Assembly: GCF_001747405.1 (NCBI RefSeq)
Contig: NZ_CP017305.1
Span: 2,002,001-2,066,000, forward strand
Length of the DNA stretch: 64,000 nt
Source of the DNA: Chlorobaculum limnaeum
GTDB lineage: Bacteria; Bacteroidota; Chlorobiia; Chlorobiales; Chlorobiaceae
Reading direction: 5' to 3'
In this document: positions 51,429 through 61,097 of the stretch, piece after piece
How the letters are laid out: each line of letters starts with the position of its first letter
Position numbering within the stretch: position 1 is the first letter of the stretch
Notes under the pieces: model-generated
What the model saw: only the letters and a program-made list of their open reading frames with translations
Database searches by the model: none
Told to the model about the DNA's origin: nothing
Program-made: the position numbers and the translations under genes

Positions 51429-52830
51429 AGCATCCCGGATTCATCGCCTCCGCCTCGTCGAGACTGAAGGCTGCGTTGACGATGGTGGCCGCGATGGCGC
51501 TGCCTCCCTTGCGCCCCTCGATGACGGCAATCGGCGTCGCGCCAGCCGCCGCCTTGAGCCGGTGCTTCGACTCGACCACGTTCACGAAGCCGACCGGAGC
51601 GCCGATCACCCCCATCGGCGCGAAGCCGCCGCGATGCAACAGCGACGCCAGCTCCAGGAGCGCGGTCGGAGCGTTGCCGACGACGAAGAGCGCGTCGGGA
51701 TGCTCCCTTGCGGCGAGCCGCATCCCGGCCTGGCTGCGCGTGAGGCCCGCGCTTTTGGCCAGCTCCGCCACGCGCGGATCGTGCAGGTAGCAGTGCACGG
51801 CGATGCCGTAGCGCTCCAGCGCCGCCTTGCGCAGGCCGGACTGCACCATCGTCACGTCGGTGACAATCGTCGCGCCACCGGCGGTCAGCGCCTCGTGCCA
51901 GCGCTGGATCGCGCCGGGCGAGGCGTGGAACAGCTCCTGCATCTCGAAATCGGCGGTGGTGTGAATCGCGTGCATGACCGCCCAGCGCTCGTCGGCGGGA
52001 CGACTGTCCGGCTTCATCAGCCTGGCGATGGCGCGAAAGCTGCCGCTCATGATCGACTGACCGACCGGTGTCGATCCATCTTCCGCGTCACGGCTGAAAT
52101 AGCCCCTCGGCGTAATCATCCGCTCGCCGGAGAAAAAGGTGGTCGAGTTGCCCACCAGCATCACGGTGAACATGTCGAGCGAGTCGGGATCGAACTCCGC
52201 GAGCGTCGTCAGCACCACCGACTCGTCGCTGCGCGAAACGTTGCGGACGATGCCCACCGGCGTCGAGGGCGAGCGGTGGCGCAGGAACAGCTCGCGGAAG
52301 CGGTAAATCTGCCAGTAGCGGTCGCGGCTGCGGGGATTATAGACTGCGGTCACGAAGTCCGCCGAGGCCGCCGCCTCGATCCGCTTTTCGATCACCTCCC
52401 ACGGCGTCATCAGGTCGGAAAGCGAAATGGCGCAGAAGTCGTGGCTCACCGGAGCGCCAAGCCGCGCGGCGGCAGCCTGGAAGGCGCTGATGCCCGCCAG
52501 CACCTCGACCTCGACATCGGGCCAGCGCCCGCTCGTGTGCAGTTCGAGGATGAGCGGGGCCATGCCGTAGATGCCCGCGTCGCCGGAGCTGACGACAACG
52601 ATGCGACGCCCTTCCGAGGCCAGCGCGAACGCCTCTTCGGCCCGCTGCATCTCCCCCGTCATGCCGGTCGCCACGGTCTGGACGGAGTCCGGAATCAGGT
52701 GCGCGATGCTTTTGAGATAGCCGGTGTAGCCGACAACGGCGTCGGCGGCTCGGATCGCTTCGAGCACCTGTGGGGTCATCATCGAGTCGCTGCCGGGGCC
52801 GAGACCCGCGACGATAATTGTGCCACTCAT
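51421..52830 (-). CDS. cbiHC: CbiH-CbiC fusion (precorrin-3B C17-methyltransferase and precorrin-8 methylmutase)
   Basis: The 469-residue protein has CbiH/CobJ in residues 1-240 (IIVAGLGPGSDSMMTPQV, VVVSSGDAGIYGMAPLIL, VLAGISAFQAAAARLGAPV), which performs ring contraction, and CbiC/CobH from about residue 265 (MHAIHTTADFEMQELF with the catalytic-region His, GGATIVTDVTMVQSGL, IGAPVGFVNVVESKH), which moves the C11 methyl to C12. The two are not consecutive steps, so this is a fusion for stoichiometry and not channelling. The ATG at 52830 overlaps the cbiL stop (ATGA). Confidence 0.93.
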   Translation of the reverse strand: MSGTIIVAGLGPGSDSMMTPQVLEAIRAADAVVGYTGYLKSIAHLIPDSVQTVATGMTGEMQRAEEAFALASEGRRIVVVSSGDAGIYGMAPLILELHTSGRWPDVEVEVLAGISAFQAAAARLGAPVSHDFCAISLSDLMTPWEVIEKRIEAAASADFVTAVYNPRSRDRYWQIYRFRELFLRHRSPSTPVGIVRNVSRSDESVVLTTLAEFDPDSLDMFTVMLVGNSTTFFSGERMITPRGYFSRDAEDGSTPVGQSIMSGSFRAIARLMKPDSRPADERWAVMHAIHTTADFEMQELFHASPGAIQRWHEALTAGGATIVTDVTMVQSGLRKAALERYGIAVHCYLHDPRVAELAKSAGLTRSQAGMRLAAREHPDALFVVGNAPTALLELASLLHRGGFAPMGVIGAPVGFVNVVESKHRLKAAAGATPIAVIEGRKGGSAIAATIVNAAFSLDEAEAMNPGCYV

Positions 52831-53567
52831 GGCGCAAAGGGTGAAAGGGTTGACTGCCGGCAATGCGGTGAGCAGACCAGCAGCGAAAAGTAAGGGATTG
52901 AGCGACCCCGCAAGGCCTCGATCTCCATCGTCAAAAACTCGCCCGCCATGCCGACTTTTTCGGCGTAAAGGAACGGTTTGGCGTAGCGTTCGAGGAAACC
53001 GACCAGCTCGTTTTTCACCGTCGAAAGCTTCATCACCACCACCGTGCTGTGCGAAGCGAGGGCGCGTTCGAGTTCGCCGATCTCGTCGATCTGCGCCAGC
53101 ACCAGCACACTGTCGCTCTGCAACGCGAGCGGCATTCCGGCAGCCGATCCGGCGGCGATAAAAGCCGGAATGCCGGGCGTCATCGAGCAGTCGAGGCCGT
53201 CGAGCCGCGCCCGCTCGATGATCGCCGACGCGGTGCTGTAAAAGCCCCCGTCGCCCACGCTCACCACCGCAACCCGGCGTCCCGCCTGCACCTCTTCTGC
53301 CATCGTGGCGTAATTCGCAGCGTAACTCGCCTCGGCGGCCTCGCGCGAGCGCGACATCGGCACGAGCATCCCGCGCAGTTTCGACGGATCGAGATCGTAC
53401 GCATCGAGAATATCAAGCGCCACGCTCGTCACCGCGCCCGAAGCGCTGACCGTTCCGGGATAGTAGATCACGTCCGCTTCGCGAAGCTGCGAAAGCGCCT
53501 TGACGGTAATCAGTCCGGGATCACCCGGACCAAGCGAAACGCTGATGAGAGTGCCTTGTTTTTCCAT
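52827..53567 (-). CDS. cbiL: Cobalt-precorrin-2 C20-methyltransferase
   Basis: This 246-residue SAM-dependent tetrapyrrole methylase has LISVSLGPGDPGLITVKA at the start, VVSVGDGGFYSTASAIIE, and MTPGIPAFIAAGSAAGMPL. It adds the methyl at C20 of the cobalt isobacteriochlorin made by CbiK. The ATG at 53567 (MEKQGTLISV) matches family starts; the frame runs 17 codons further up without family sequence. It is separated from cbiK by 206 bases holding a palindromic repeat, the only large gap in the operon. Confidence 0.93.
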   Translation of the reverse strand: MEKQGTLISVSLGPGDPGLITVKALSQLREADVIYYPGTVSASGAVTSVALDILDAYDLDPSKLRGMLVPMSRSREAAEASYAANYATMAEEVQAGRRVAVVSVGDGGFYSTASAIIERARLDGLDCSMTPGIPAFIAAGSAAGMPLALQSDSVLVLAQIDEIGELERALASHSTVVVMKLSTVKNELVGFLERYAKPFLYAEKVGMAGEFLTMEIEALRGRSIPYFSLLVCSPHCRQSTLSPFAP

Positions 53568-53612
53568 TGATTGCAAACGGTTGTTAGTAACATTGCCATC
53601 ACTCCTTTCCTC

Positions 53613-53708
53613 TGTCATTCTGAGTCTGTCCCGACTGCTGTCGGGGCGGGCGAAGAATCCAGTTTTATTGCAAATCCCGCTGGATTCTTCGCTTCGCTCA
53701 GCATGACA
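53613..53708. repeat. Dispersed palindromic repeat inside the cobalamin operon
   Basis: Outer arms TGTCATTCTGAG (53613-53624) and CTCAGCATGACA (53697-53708) are complementary except one base, with inner arms CGAAGAATCCAG and CTGGATTCTTCG. This is the widespread GTCATTCTGAGCGAAGCG-type repeat. The long hairpin sits between cbiK and cbiL and could limit transcription or set transcript processing. Confidence 0.85.
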
Positions 53709-53773
53709 AAAAGCTTAAGTCCAGAAAAACTGATCGATAAAAACCTTTCCAGACAATTCCCCACCCCCGCCCC

Positions 53774-54697
53774 TCACGACAACAGGTCGATGCCGTGGTC
53801 TTCGGCGGTTTCGAGAATCCGGCGGGCGAAGATCGCGGCGAAGCGGTCGTCCGAGCCGAGTCCCTCCATGCGGGTCTCGACGCGGCATCCGGCGGCCTCG
53901 AACGCACCCTTCCACGAGCCGGGATCGTCGTCGGCAATGTCGTTGTGCGCGTGGTCGCCCGCCGTAATCATGAACGGGCGCAGCAGCACCGCCTTGCGTC
54001 CGCTGCCCGTCACCTCGCCGACGATCTCCTCCACGCCAGGCCGCCCCTCGACCATGCCGATGTGAATCTGTGCGCCCGGATAGCGGCTGCGCATCACCTG
54101 GCAGGTTTCGTGAAACGCGCCCGACGAAAAGAAATCGTTGCCGTGCGCCACACAGACCAGCGCCGCGTCGAGCTGGCGGGCGCGTTCGACATCGTCGTCG
54201 AACAGCCCGGCCACCTGTTCGATGTCCTCCGCGTAGTCGTGCTCCACGCCGCAAGTGCCGAGCGCCGGGCGCGAGAGCACCACCTTCTCGAAGGGCGACC
54301 AGACCCGCTTGATGGTGCGGATCGACTGGAGCGCCGAGACGTAGGATTTCAGATCCTCGAACTGCTCGCCGTGGTACATGTGCGTCGGCTGCACGATGAC
54401 CGTCCGGTAGTTGCCGTCCTGCAAGTTGCCGATCGCGCCGAGGAACCCCTGCACGTTCAGGAACTCGTCCGCCACCCCCTCGTCGAGCCACTTCCCGGGA
54501 TCGCGACGACGCGCCGACCAGATGTTGCGCACCATGTTCGAGGTGAAGCAGTGCCGTACTTCGATGCCGGGAATCTGCGCCCGCACCTGCCGCCGGATGT
54601 TCTCCAGCGACTTGAGCGCCGAAGGGTAAGTGGTGCCAAAATGGGCAAGCAGAATCGCCTTCTTGTTGATCTGCGAACGCTTTTTGTGTTTACTCAT
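53774..54697 (-). CDS. cbiK: Anaerobic sirohydrochlorin cobaltochelatase
   Basis: The 307-residue class II chelatase inserts Co(II) into sirohydrochlorin at the entry of the anaerobic B12 path. Recognisable are AILLAHFGTTYPSALKSL, IVQPTHMYHGEQFEDL, CVAHGNDFFSSGAFHETC (metal-site His) and HIGMVEGRPG, in the order of CbiK. There is no signal peptide. The ATG at 54697 overlaps the cobA stop (ATGA). Together with CbiMNQO it links cobalt import directly to cobalt insertion. Confidence 0.93.
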   Translation of the reverse strand: MSKHKKRSQINKKAILLAHFGTTYPSALKSLENIRRQVRAQIPGIEVRHCFTSNMVRNIWSARRRDPGKWLDEGVADEFLNVQGFLGAIGNLQDGNYRTVIVQPTHMYHGEQFEDLKSYVSALQSIRTIKRVWSPFEKVVLSRPALGTCGVEHDYAEDIEQVAGLFDDDVERARQLDAALVCVAHGNDFFSSGAFHETCQVMRSRYPGAQIHIGMVEGRPGVEEIVGEVTGSGRKAVLLRPFMITAGDHAHNDIADDDPGSWKGAFEAAGCRVETRMEGLGSDDRFAAIFARRILETAEDHGIDLLS

Positions 54698-55479
54698 GAC
54701 TGTTCATTGTGATTTCGACCGGACGGATATTGTTCACCGCCCTTTTCCGGGATGGCGTGTTCGCCGATGATGAACACCACCGGCAGGGGCAGTTCGCGCA
54801 CACGGAGCTGCTCGACAATCGTGCCGAGCGTGGCCGCGACCAGCGCCTGATCGCTCCGCGAGACGCGCGAGACCGCGCACGCCGGTAGCTCCGGCGACAG
54901 GCCGGACTCGATGAAGCGCCCGACGATCCTGTCGAGATGCTCGAAGCCCATGTACATCACCAGCGGTGTGCCCGCCTTCATCAGCTCGATCACCGCCGAG
55001 AAGTGTGACAGCGAGTAGTCCGCCGTCTGGCCGGTGCAGAAGAGCGCCGAGGTGTTCCGGTAGCGCTCGGTCAGCGGTATCCGGCAAAGCTCTGCAGCGG
55101 CGATGCCCGCCGTGATGCCCGGCACCACCTCGCACGGCGCTCCGGCGGCCTCGAGCGCGCGCACCTCCTCGATGCCGCGCCCGAACATGAAGGGGTCGCC
55201 CGCCTTCAGCCGGACGACGCATTTGCCCTCGCAAGCGTACCGGACAAGCAGGCCGTTGATCTGCCTCTGCCGGTCGGTCTGATCCTTGCCGTCGCCGTTG
55301 CGCTTGCCGACGGCGATCTTCTCCGCGCCGGGCGACAGCAGGGCGAGGATTTCCGGACTGACGAGCGCGTCGTGCAGCACCACATCAGCCGATTGCAGCA
55401 GCCGCTGCGCCCGCACGGTCAGCAGCTCCGGATCGCCCGGCCCGGCTCCGACCAGCCAGACCTTGCCACTATGTTCCAT
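54694..55479 (-). CDS. cobA: Uroporphyrinogen-III C-methyltransferase
   Basis: The 261-residue enzyme converts uroporphyrinogen III to precorrin-2 with two SAM. Motifs: [56 protein letters not shown] and [15 protein letters not shown]. It is the stand-alone form, with no HemD or CysG fusion. Precorrin-2 is also a precursor of sirohaem. Start ATG 55479 overlaps the cbiO end by 11 bases. Confidence 0.94.
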   Translation of the reverse strand: MEHSGKVWLVGAGPGDPELLTVRAQRLLQSADVVLHDALVSPEILALLSPGAEKIAVGKRNGDGKDQTDRQRQINGLLVRYACEGKCVVRLKAGDPFMFGRGIEEVRALEAAGAPCEVVPGITAGIAAAELCRIPLTERYRNTSALFCTGQTADYSLSHFSAVIELMKAGTPLVMYMGFEHLDRIVGRFIESGLSPELPACAVSRVSRSDQALVAATLGTIVEQLRVRELPLPVVFIIGEHAIPEKGGEQYPSGRNHNEQS

Positions 55480-56335
55480 TGAGCTCCCGTTCTTCCTTCA
55501 TCGACTTCAGAATCTTTCTGGCCGCGCTGATCGTCATGGCCGTACCGGTCAAGTCGAAACCGTCTTTTGTGACGAGAATCTCGATCAGATGCGCGATGCG
55601 CGGCAGGCGAAGCCCGGCCTGCCGCACGAGATCGCGATGCTCGAACATCGAGGCGACCTCGCCCTCGAAGAGCACCCGGCCCCGATCCAACACGCAGGCG
55701 CGGTCGCAGAAGAGCGGCACCATCTCGATGTCGTGCGTGGCGACCACCACCGTCATGGCGGAGGAGCGTTGCAGCTCGCGGATGAAGCGCATGATCTCGT
55801 CCGCGCCCTTCGGATCGAGGCCCGCCGTCGGCTCGTCGAGCAGGAGCACCGACGGCTCCATCGCCAGCACCCCGGCCAGCGCCACCCGCTTCTTTTGCCC
55901 GAAGCTGAGGTGGTGCACCGGCTTGCGAGCCAGCGCCGTGATGCCGACAAGCTCCATCGCCGCCTCGATCCGCCGCCGTGCCTCCGGCTCCGGCAGGCCG
56001 AGATTGCAGAGGCCGAAGGAGATGTCTTCGTAAACGCTCGACGCGAAAAGCTGCACGTCGGGGTTCTGGAAGAGGATGCCGACCTCCTGCCGCAGCACTT
56101 TCAAGCCATTGGCGGAGTGGTCGAGCGGCTGATCGCGCAGCAGCACCCGGCCCGAGCGCGGCTTCAGGATGCCGTTGAAGCTGAGCAGAAGCGAAGACTT
56201 GCCCGCGCCGTTGCCGCCGAGCAGCGCCGTCACCTGCGCCGCGCGGATCGAAAGATCGAGGCCGTCGAGCGCCACCGTGCCATCCGGCCAGACGCACCGG
56301 AGCGCCTCCGTGCGAAGCATGTTCGGCGACGCCAT
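55469..56335 (-). CDS. cbiO: Cobalt ECF transporter ATPase
   Basis: This 288-residue ABC ATPase has Walker [18 protein letters not shown]-loop [17 protein letters not shown], signature [15 protein letters not shown], Walker [16 protein letters not shown] and H-loop [10 protein letters not shown]. It has a C-terminal extension of about 50 residues ([19 protein letters not shown]) after the ATPase core. The ATG at 56335 shares a base with the cbiQ stop (TGATG). It is paralogous to nikO at 3849 but diverged. Confidence 0.94.
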   Translation of the reverse strand: MASPNMLRTEALRCVWPDGTVALDGLDLSIRAAQVTALLGGNGAGKSSLLLSFNGILKPRSGRVLLRDQPLDHSANGLKVLRQEVGILFQNPDVQLFASSVYEDISFGLCNLGLPEPEARRRIEAAMELVGITALARKPVHHLSFGQKKRVALAGVLAMEPSVLLLDEPTAGLDPKGADEIMRFIRELQRSSAMTVVVATHDIEMVPLFCDRACVLDRGRVLFEGEVASMFEHRDLVRQAGLRLPRIAHLIEILVTKDGFDLTGTAMTISAARKILKSMKEERELNGT

Positions 56336-57117
56336 CAGAAGAGCCTCCCGAAGTGCGTTGCGATGGCGGCGGAAAGCAACGCCACCTCCAGCAGCGCGAG
56401 GCCCGCAAGCGACGGCTGCCGCGCCCCGCTCGACGGAGTCAGCACGCGGATCGAGCCGTCGTAGCCCCGGCACTCCATCGCCACGTACAGCTCCTCGGCG
56501 CGCCTTGCCGAAAACACGAAGAGATTCGAGGCGAGCGCGGAGAGCGCACGATAGGACGAGGCGGCTCCGGTATAGCCGAGCCGCGAGCGCTGCGCGGTGG
56601 CCATCTCCGAAGCTGTTCCGAAGAGCAGGAACACGAAGCGATAGACGAGCAGCGTCATCTCGACAAGCAGCGGCGGGAGACCGACAGAAGCCATTGAGCG
56701 ACCGAGATCGGCGACCGGCGTCGTAAAGGCGATGAAGTAAAGGCACGAGACCGACGCGAGCGCCCTGAAACAGAGATGCGCAGCCATCGCGACTCCGGCG
56801 GAGGTGATGCCGATGTACGCTCCGCCGACCGGCGCGGAGACGATGAATGCCCCCTGAGATGCGGAGGCATCGACGGCCACCGCCGCCGTGCCGATCACCA
56901 GAAATCCCGCCGGAAGCAGCAGCCAGCGGAGGTAGTCGGCGGGACGGACGCCCCCTTTCAGCATGAGCGACGCGCTCATCAGCGCGAACACCAGCAGCGA
57001 GAACAGCACGGAGTCCGCCCACAGCACCATCGCGATGGGCGGCAGCGCGCAGAGCAGCTTGAAGCCCGGCGCGACATCGCGCAGCCGGGATCGCGCGGCG
57101 TGTTCGTCGAGCGTCAT
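56335..57117 (-). CDS. cbiQ: Cobalt ECF transporter membrane coupling protein
   Basis: The 260-residue protein has about five helices and the CbiQ coupling segment with [20 protein letters not shown]. The helix stretch [21 protein letters not shown] corresponds to the LLVYRY segment of nikQ. ATG 57117 overlaps the cbiN stop by one base (TGATG). A GTG one codon upstream is an alternative. It connects CbiM with CbiO. Confidence 0.93.
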   Translation of the reverse strand: MTLDEHAARSRLRDVAPGFKLLCALPPIAMVLWADSVLFSLLVFALMSASLMLKGGVRPADYLRWLLLPAGFLVIGTAAVAVDASASQGAFIVSAPVGGAYIGITSAGVAMAAHLCFRALASVSCLYFIAFTTPVADLGRSMASVGLPPLLVEMTLLVYRFVFLLFGTASEMATAQRSRLGYTGAASSYRALSALASNLFVFSARRAEELYVAMECRGYDGSIRVLTPSSGARQPSLAGLALLEVALLSAAIATHFGRLF

Positions 57118-57416
57118 CACGGCTGCCCCGCACCGGCGGATTCATGCTTGCCCCGCAGAAATCCGAGGCCGTAGCCCAGCACACCCGCGCCGAGCGCCGC
57201 CTGCAACGCAAAGAGCAGGCTCTCGATCTCGCCTCCCGGCGGCTCCCAGAAGGGCGCGAACCACGGCTTGTAACCGGGATACAGCTCCGAGATCGCCTCC
57301 TCGGCCTGACCGTCCGAACCGCTGAATTCCGCATGTTTGAGCGTCATCAGCGGCACCGCGGCGAGCGCAATCACCAGCGCCGCAAGCAGGAGATTCTTCA
57401 GGATCGAGCGTTTCAT
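57117..57416 (-). CDS. cbiN: Cobalt ECF transporter accessory subunit
   Basis: The 99-residue protein has two membrane helices ([20 protein letters not shown] and [20 protein letters not shown]) around a periplasmic loop with the conserved [20 protein letters not shown] segment of CbiN. CbiN helps load cobalt into CbiM. The start ATG 57416 shares a base with the cbiM stop. In the nickel cluster this subunit is replaced by the fused PDGLE domain. Confidence 0.94.
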   Translation of the reverse strand: MKRSILKNLLLAALVIALAAVPLMTLKHAEFSGSDGQAEEAISELYPGYKPWFAPFWEPPGGEIESLLFALQAALGAGVLGYGLGFLRGKHESAGAGQP

Positions 57417-58171
57417 CACTTCACCTCCCCGGAAAGCGTTGCAGAACTGAACATGGTCTCACCGGCATACGAGCGGATGGCGTTCCAGACCATCACCGTC
57501 AGGATGCCCTCGCTCACGGCGAGCGGCACCTGCGTCACGGCGAAGATGCCGAGGAACTTGAACATGGCTGCGGCAAACCCGCCGGTCGTCGAAGGAAAAG
57601 CCGCAGCGAGCTGGAGCGAGGTGACGACGTAGGTCACCAGATCGCCAAGCGCCGCGCCGAGAAAAACCGCCATTGAGCGTGGAGCCTTCATGCCGTCGGC
57701 GAGTTTGTAGATACCGTACGACACAAACGGCCCGGCGATGCCCATCGAAAAGAGGTTCGCGCCGAGCGTCGTCAGGCCGCCATGCGCGAGCAGCAGCGCC
57801 TGGAAGAGCAGCACGATGCCGCCGAGCACGCTCATCACCGACGGCCCGAACATGATCGCCCCGAGTCCCACGCCGGTCGGGTGCGAGCAGCTCCCGGTCA
57901 CAGAGGGAATCTTGAGCGACGAAAGCACGAACGCGAACGCTCCGGCCATCGCCAAAAGCAGCTTCATGCGCGGATTGTCGGCCACGATCCGGCGCATCGA
58001 ACGGAAGCCGAGCACGAAAAAGGGCAGCGACACCGCCGTCCAGAACAGGCTCCACGAAGGGGGCAGGAACCCCTCCATGATGTGCATCGCAAAAGCATCG
58101 CCACTGCCGAGCGCCAGAATGGCCGCAGTCATCGAAGGCACGGCGACAAAACGGAATTTCATGGTTTTCAT
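57416..58171 (-). CDS. cbiM: Cobalt ECF transporter substrate-binding membrane protein with signal peptide
   Basis: The 251-residue protein begins with a cleavable signal ([20 protein letters not shown]) directly followed by [10 protein letters not shown]. Cleavage before Met exposes the Met-His N terminus that coordinates Co(II) in the CbiM fold, which is why the upstream ATG at 58171 (with GGGGGAAC before it) is the start. Family core: [20 protein letters not shown] and [20 protein letters not shown]. The separate signal peptide contrasts with NikMN, which starts directly with Met-His. Confidence 0.94.
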   Translation of the reverse strand: MKTMKFRFVAVPSMTAAILALGSGDAFAMHIMEGFLPPSWSLFWTAVSLPFFVLGFRSMRRIVADNPRMKLLLAMAGAFAFVLSSLKIPSVTGSCSHPTGVGLGAIMFGPSVMSVLGGIVLLFQALLLAHGGLTTLGANLFSMGIAGPFVSYGIYKLADGMKAPRSMAVFLGAALGDLVTYVVTSLQLAAAFPSTTGGFAAAMFKFLGIFAVTQVPLAVSEGILTVMVWNAIRSYAGETMFSSATLSGEVK

Positions 58172-58181
58172 CGTTCCCCCT

Positions 58182-58973
58182 TTAATTGAATCGCACGGCC
58201 ACGCCAAGCAGCACAGCCGTATCTGGTTCGGCATCGTTCAGACCGCCCTTGATGCCAAGATCGAAATCGAAGTTTTCGGTAACGCTGTAGATCAAGCCGC
58301 CCACCACGAATGCGGGATGCGTTCGCGACCCTCTCTCTTCGGCGGTTTCGATGCCGATGTCGGCAACCGCCCTGAGCTTGTCCGAAACCGCATATTCGCC
58401 CGCGAAGGATGCGTTCCAGATATCCTTGTTGCAGCTCGAAGAATCCTCGTCGAGTTCGTAAGCGTTGCGATGGTAGCCTGCATTGGCATGGAGCGTCAGC
58501 GGGCCGAACTCTTTCGTGGCGATCAGCACCGCGCCGCCGGTCACCCGCCCGGTGCCGAGGCCTTTGTCGGCGTCACCGGTCGGAAGGGAGATACCGGGCT
58601 TCAGGGCAAGGCTGAAGCCGTTCTTTTCGTTTTCGCAGAACCGCCACTTGAGTTCGAGCGTCATATCACCGATGCCGCTTTCATCGGCGGTAACCAGTTG
58701 ATTTTCCTTCACCTGATACCACAGGTACGGCAAACCGGCAACGATGTCGATGCCTTCCGATATACCGTAGGAAACCACCATCGCAGCCTCGGTTTCGCGC
58801 TCTTTTATCCTGATTCCGCCGTCGTTTTCACGGTTGGAGGAAAATCCGGTCGTGCATTCGACCTGCCAGCCGCCAGCGCCCTGGGTGCCGGTATCGTCAG
58901 TAACGAGCGGATGGGCCGCATAAGCCGGAGCGGCGCAGCACAGCAAAGCTGCCGCCATAACATGTTTTTTCAT
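58182..58973 (-). CDS. Outer-membrane beta-barrel of the cobalt/B12 operon (paralogue of the nickel-cluster barrel)
   Basis: The 263-residue protein has a signal peptide ([20 protein letters not shown]) and a body of beta strands ending in VAVRFN. It is clearly related to the protein at 1227-2021: both share TDDTGTQG, an [16 protein letters not shown] strand, [30 protein letters not shown]-type and GGLIY, GLNDAE strands. As first gene after the cobalamin riboswitch and ten bases before cbiM, it is the natural candidate for cobalt entry through the outer membrane. No TonB box is seen. ATG 58973 is used; a GTG two codons upstream is possible. No strong ribosome-binding site is visible. Confidence 0.82.
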   Translation of the reverse strand: MKKHVMAAALLCCAAPAYAAHPLVTDDTGTQGAGGWQVECTTGFSSNRENDGGIRIKERETEAAMVVSYGISEGIDIVAGLPYLWYQVKENQLVTADESGIGDMTLELKWRFCENEKNGFSLALKPGISLPTGDADKGLGTGRVTGGAVLIATKEFGPLTLHANAGYHRNAYELDEDSSSCNKDIWNASFAGEYAVSDKLRAVADIGIETAEERGSRTHPAFVVGGLIYSVTENFDFDLGIKGGLNDAEPDTAVLLGVAVRFN

Positions 58974-59390
58974 GATCACTTGTTTTATTGTTTCAGTTCA
59001 ATTGCCAGCACGGAATGACGGTCAGCGGATAACCGGCAACAGTAAAACCGTCACAGCCTGAACGGCACTGATGACAATTGACGGTGAACGGGTCATGCCC
59101 TTGAGGAGTGCGTTGACCGGATTGACGCGAAAAAGGCGGAAAATGGCCGATGAGATGAGTGCGGCAGGATCGATGGGGGTCGATGGAAAACAGCACGGAT
59201 CGCGCCGGGACGCCAAACGGCGCACGGAACAGATCGTGATAAGCAGGAGGAACGAATCGACTGAGAAGCGAGCGGAACAGTCGGCTGCGCATCGACCAGA
59301 TCGATGCCCGAACCCAGCCTGTTCCGAAAAGCGGAACGGAGGTGTGTTTCATGGTAGTATGTTGCTTTATTCCCGAAGCCAAAAAATATG
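58974..59390. other. Leader between the riboswitch and the first structural gene
   Basis: 417 bases separate the riboswitch from the barrel start codon. Three overlapping minus-strand frames are open, for example 58993-59352 (starts MKHTSVPLFG, ends NCHQCRSGC then 20 more residues), but none has a ribosome-binding site or known domain. A short hairpin TTCCG-CTTTT-CGGAA follows the riboswitch (around 59329-59343) and may belong to its expression platform. Confidence 0.4.
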
Positions 59391-59570
59391 AGGCAGGTCT
59401 TCTGACTTTCCCGGATTCTGCCGGCCTTCCCATCCCTGAACAGGACAGTGGCATTGTCGGCGAATCTTGTCGCCAGCCTTGCGGCCAGCGCGGGATTACA
59501 GCAGCGGGTACTGTTCCGGACTCTCACCGGATTCCCTTTTAAGCCCGCATGTCTCCATGACGGGCACCAC
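59391..59570 (-). promoter_or_regulatory. Cobalamin riboswitch
   Basis: On the minus strand the 180-base element ends with the B12 box AGTCAGAAGACCTGCCT (59391-59407). The core pieces GGGAATCCGGTGAGAGTCCG and CGCTGCTGTAATCCC, followed by GCCGCAAGGCTGGCGAC, are in the right order. It heads the barrel-cbiMNQO-cobA-cbiK-L-HC-ET-GF-JD operon and would switch it off when adenosylcobalamin is plentiful. Confidence 0.97.
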
Positions 59571-59603
59571 ATAATCGGATGAAGTATAAGAAAAAGGAGG
59601 GTC

Positions 59604-59822
59604 TGGGCAAATGCCGGACGAATTTTTTTTCAGCCCGAACAGGATGAATCCCTTGCACCACCACCTCCGCTATCTGGCAAGGTCATCGAACTCCTGCACG
59701 ATTATCAGAACGGCCACGGCATCGACCTCATGGTCATGGGAGCCTACGGCCACCCGAAAAGCCGCCAGTTTTTTATGAGTGGCAAAACGACGAAGATGAT
59801 TGGTTCGAGTAAGCGAGATTGA
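59604..59822 (+). pseudogene. Remnant of a universal stress protein gene
   Basis: The frame ending at 59820-59822 encodes GKVIELLHDYQNGHGIDLMV, then MGAYGHPKSRQFFMSGKTTK and a stop. This is the C-terminal part of a UspA domain (the DLMVMGAYGH ATP-loop region). Upstream codons have no start and drift into Pro-rich nonsense; the final LLV strand is missing. Confidence 0.65.
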
Positions 59823-59963
59823 CTGTTTTTCGTGGAAACCGCTCCTCGCTCTGATTGAAAAAACGATCTGCACCCGAACCTCCGGGCGCATTCAGAGGTT
59901 AAGATGCTCATCGACGGACGGTGAACATGATTCCGTCCACTTCACCGAATAGGAGCACTCACC

Positions 59964-60842
59964 ATGTCAGACAACGCAACCGATCGATTTTTCGGATACC
60001 TGAACTGGCTTTTCAATCCATTCCACGGGTTGAAGACAACGGAAGTCTATGACTTGATCGGAACCTCCTCTCTTACCGAGAATGCGCTTTATCTGAATCT
60101 TGGCTATTGGCGGGATGCGAATACCATTGATGAAGCCAGTGAAGCGCTTGCGCTTCTGGTCGCGAAAAGAGGCGGGATGGGGCCGGGCGATACCGTCCTG
60201 GATTGCGGGTACGGTTTTGGCGATCAGGACATCCTGTGGGCCAGGAAAATGAAACCCGAAAAAATCATCGGTCTGAACATTACGACTTCTCAGGTTGAAC
60301 GCGCCCGGACGAGAGTTGCCGATGCTGGTCTCGAAAAATCAATCGATCTGAGAGAAGGCTCGGCAACAGAGATGCCCATTGAAAATGAATCCGTCGATCT
60401 GGTTGTTTCCGTGGAAAGTGCTTTCCACTACAGAACCCGTGAGGATTTTTTCAAGGAAGCTTTCCGAGTTTTGCGTCGAGGCGGAAGGCTTGTGACAGCG
60501 GACATTTTGCCAACAGAAAACTCCGGAAATCCCTTCCGTCGAATAGAGCAATGGCTTTCATGGAACCTTGTGGCAGGAAAATTCAATATCCCGCAAGACA
60601 ACTACTATTTAATCCCATCCTACCAGAACAAGCTCTCGAAAGCCGGATTTGTCCAGATTGACATCAAATCCATCCGTGACGATGTCTATGAACCTCTTCA
60701 TGAGTATCTGGCAAAAAACCGGTCATTTGTCGGCAAGATGCATCCGCTTGCAAAAATTATGGCGCAATTGACCCTGAATCGCTCAGCAGAGAGTGTGTAC
60801 GCCGGTCTGGACTACATCCTTTCTTATGCTGAAAAGCCATAG
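59964..60842 (+). CDS. SAM-dependent small-molecule methyltransferase
   Basis: This 292-residue class I methyltransferase has TVLDCGYGFGDQDILWARKM as SAM-binding loop, IIGLNITTSQVERARTRV as second acidic/loop segment (Asn where Asp/Glu is usual), and the UbiE-like VLRRGGRLVTADILPTEN. The N-terminal YLNLGYWRDA and C-terminal regions resemble natural-product, sarcosine/gamma-tocopherol-type methyltransferases. AGGAG lies ten bases before ATG 59964. It is alone on its strand between the riboswitch and the efflux operon. The substrate is unknown. Confidence 0.88.
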   Translation: MSDNATDRFFGYLNWLFNPFHGLKTTEVYDLIGTSSLTENALYLNLGYWRDANTIDEASEALALLVAKRGGMGPGDTVLDCGYGFGDQDILWARKMKPEKIIGLNITTSQVERARTRVADAGLEKSIDLREGSATEMPIENESVDLVVSVESAFHYRTREDFFKEAFRVLRRGGRLVTADILPTENSGNPFRRIEQWLSWNLVAGKFNIPQDNYYLIPSYQNKLSKAGFVQIDIKSIRDDVYEPLHEYLAKNRSFVGKMHPLAKIMAQLTLNRSAESVYAGLDYILSYAEKP

Positions 60843-61097
60843 TGTGAAGCAAGCGGCCATTGGGGTGTGCAAAAATGAATGATACAGAACAGTGTTGAGC
60901 AAGCACCTATTTGAAGGCCGCTGTTTTATAAGGAAGCCATTTTGCCTTACAAATACAGCACTTGTCCGGAATTAAATGCATAAGCGAAGCGCCGAAAATC
61001 ATTGGTGATATGTAAATCATTCTCAGATTGATCGCAAGATACGAAGCGATGATCCAGTTGGTTGGAGGCAGGGTAATGGCGAAAGAAAGGATAGGAA

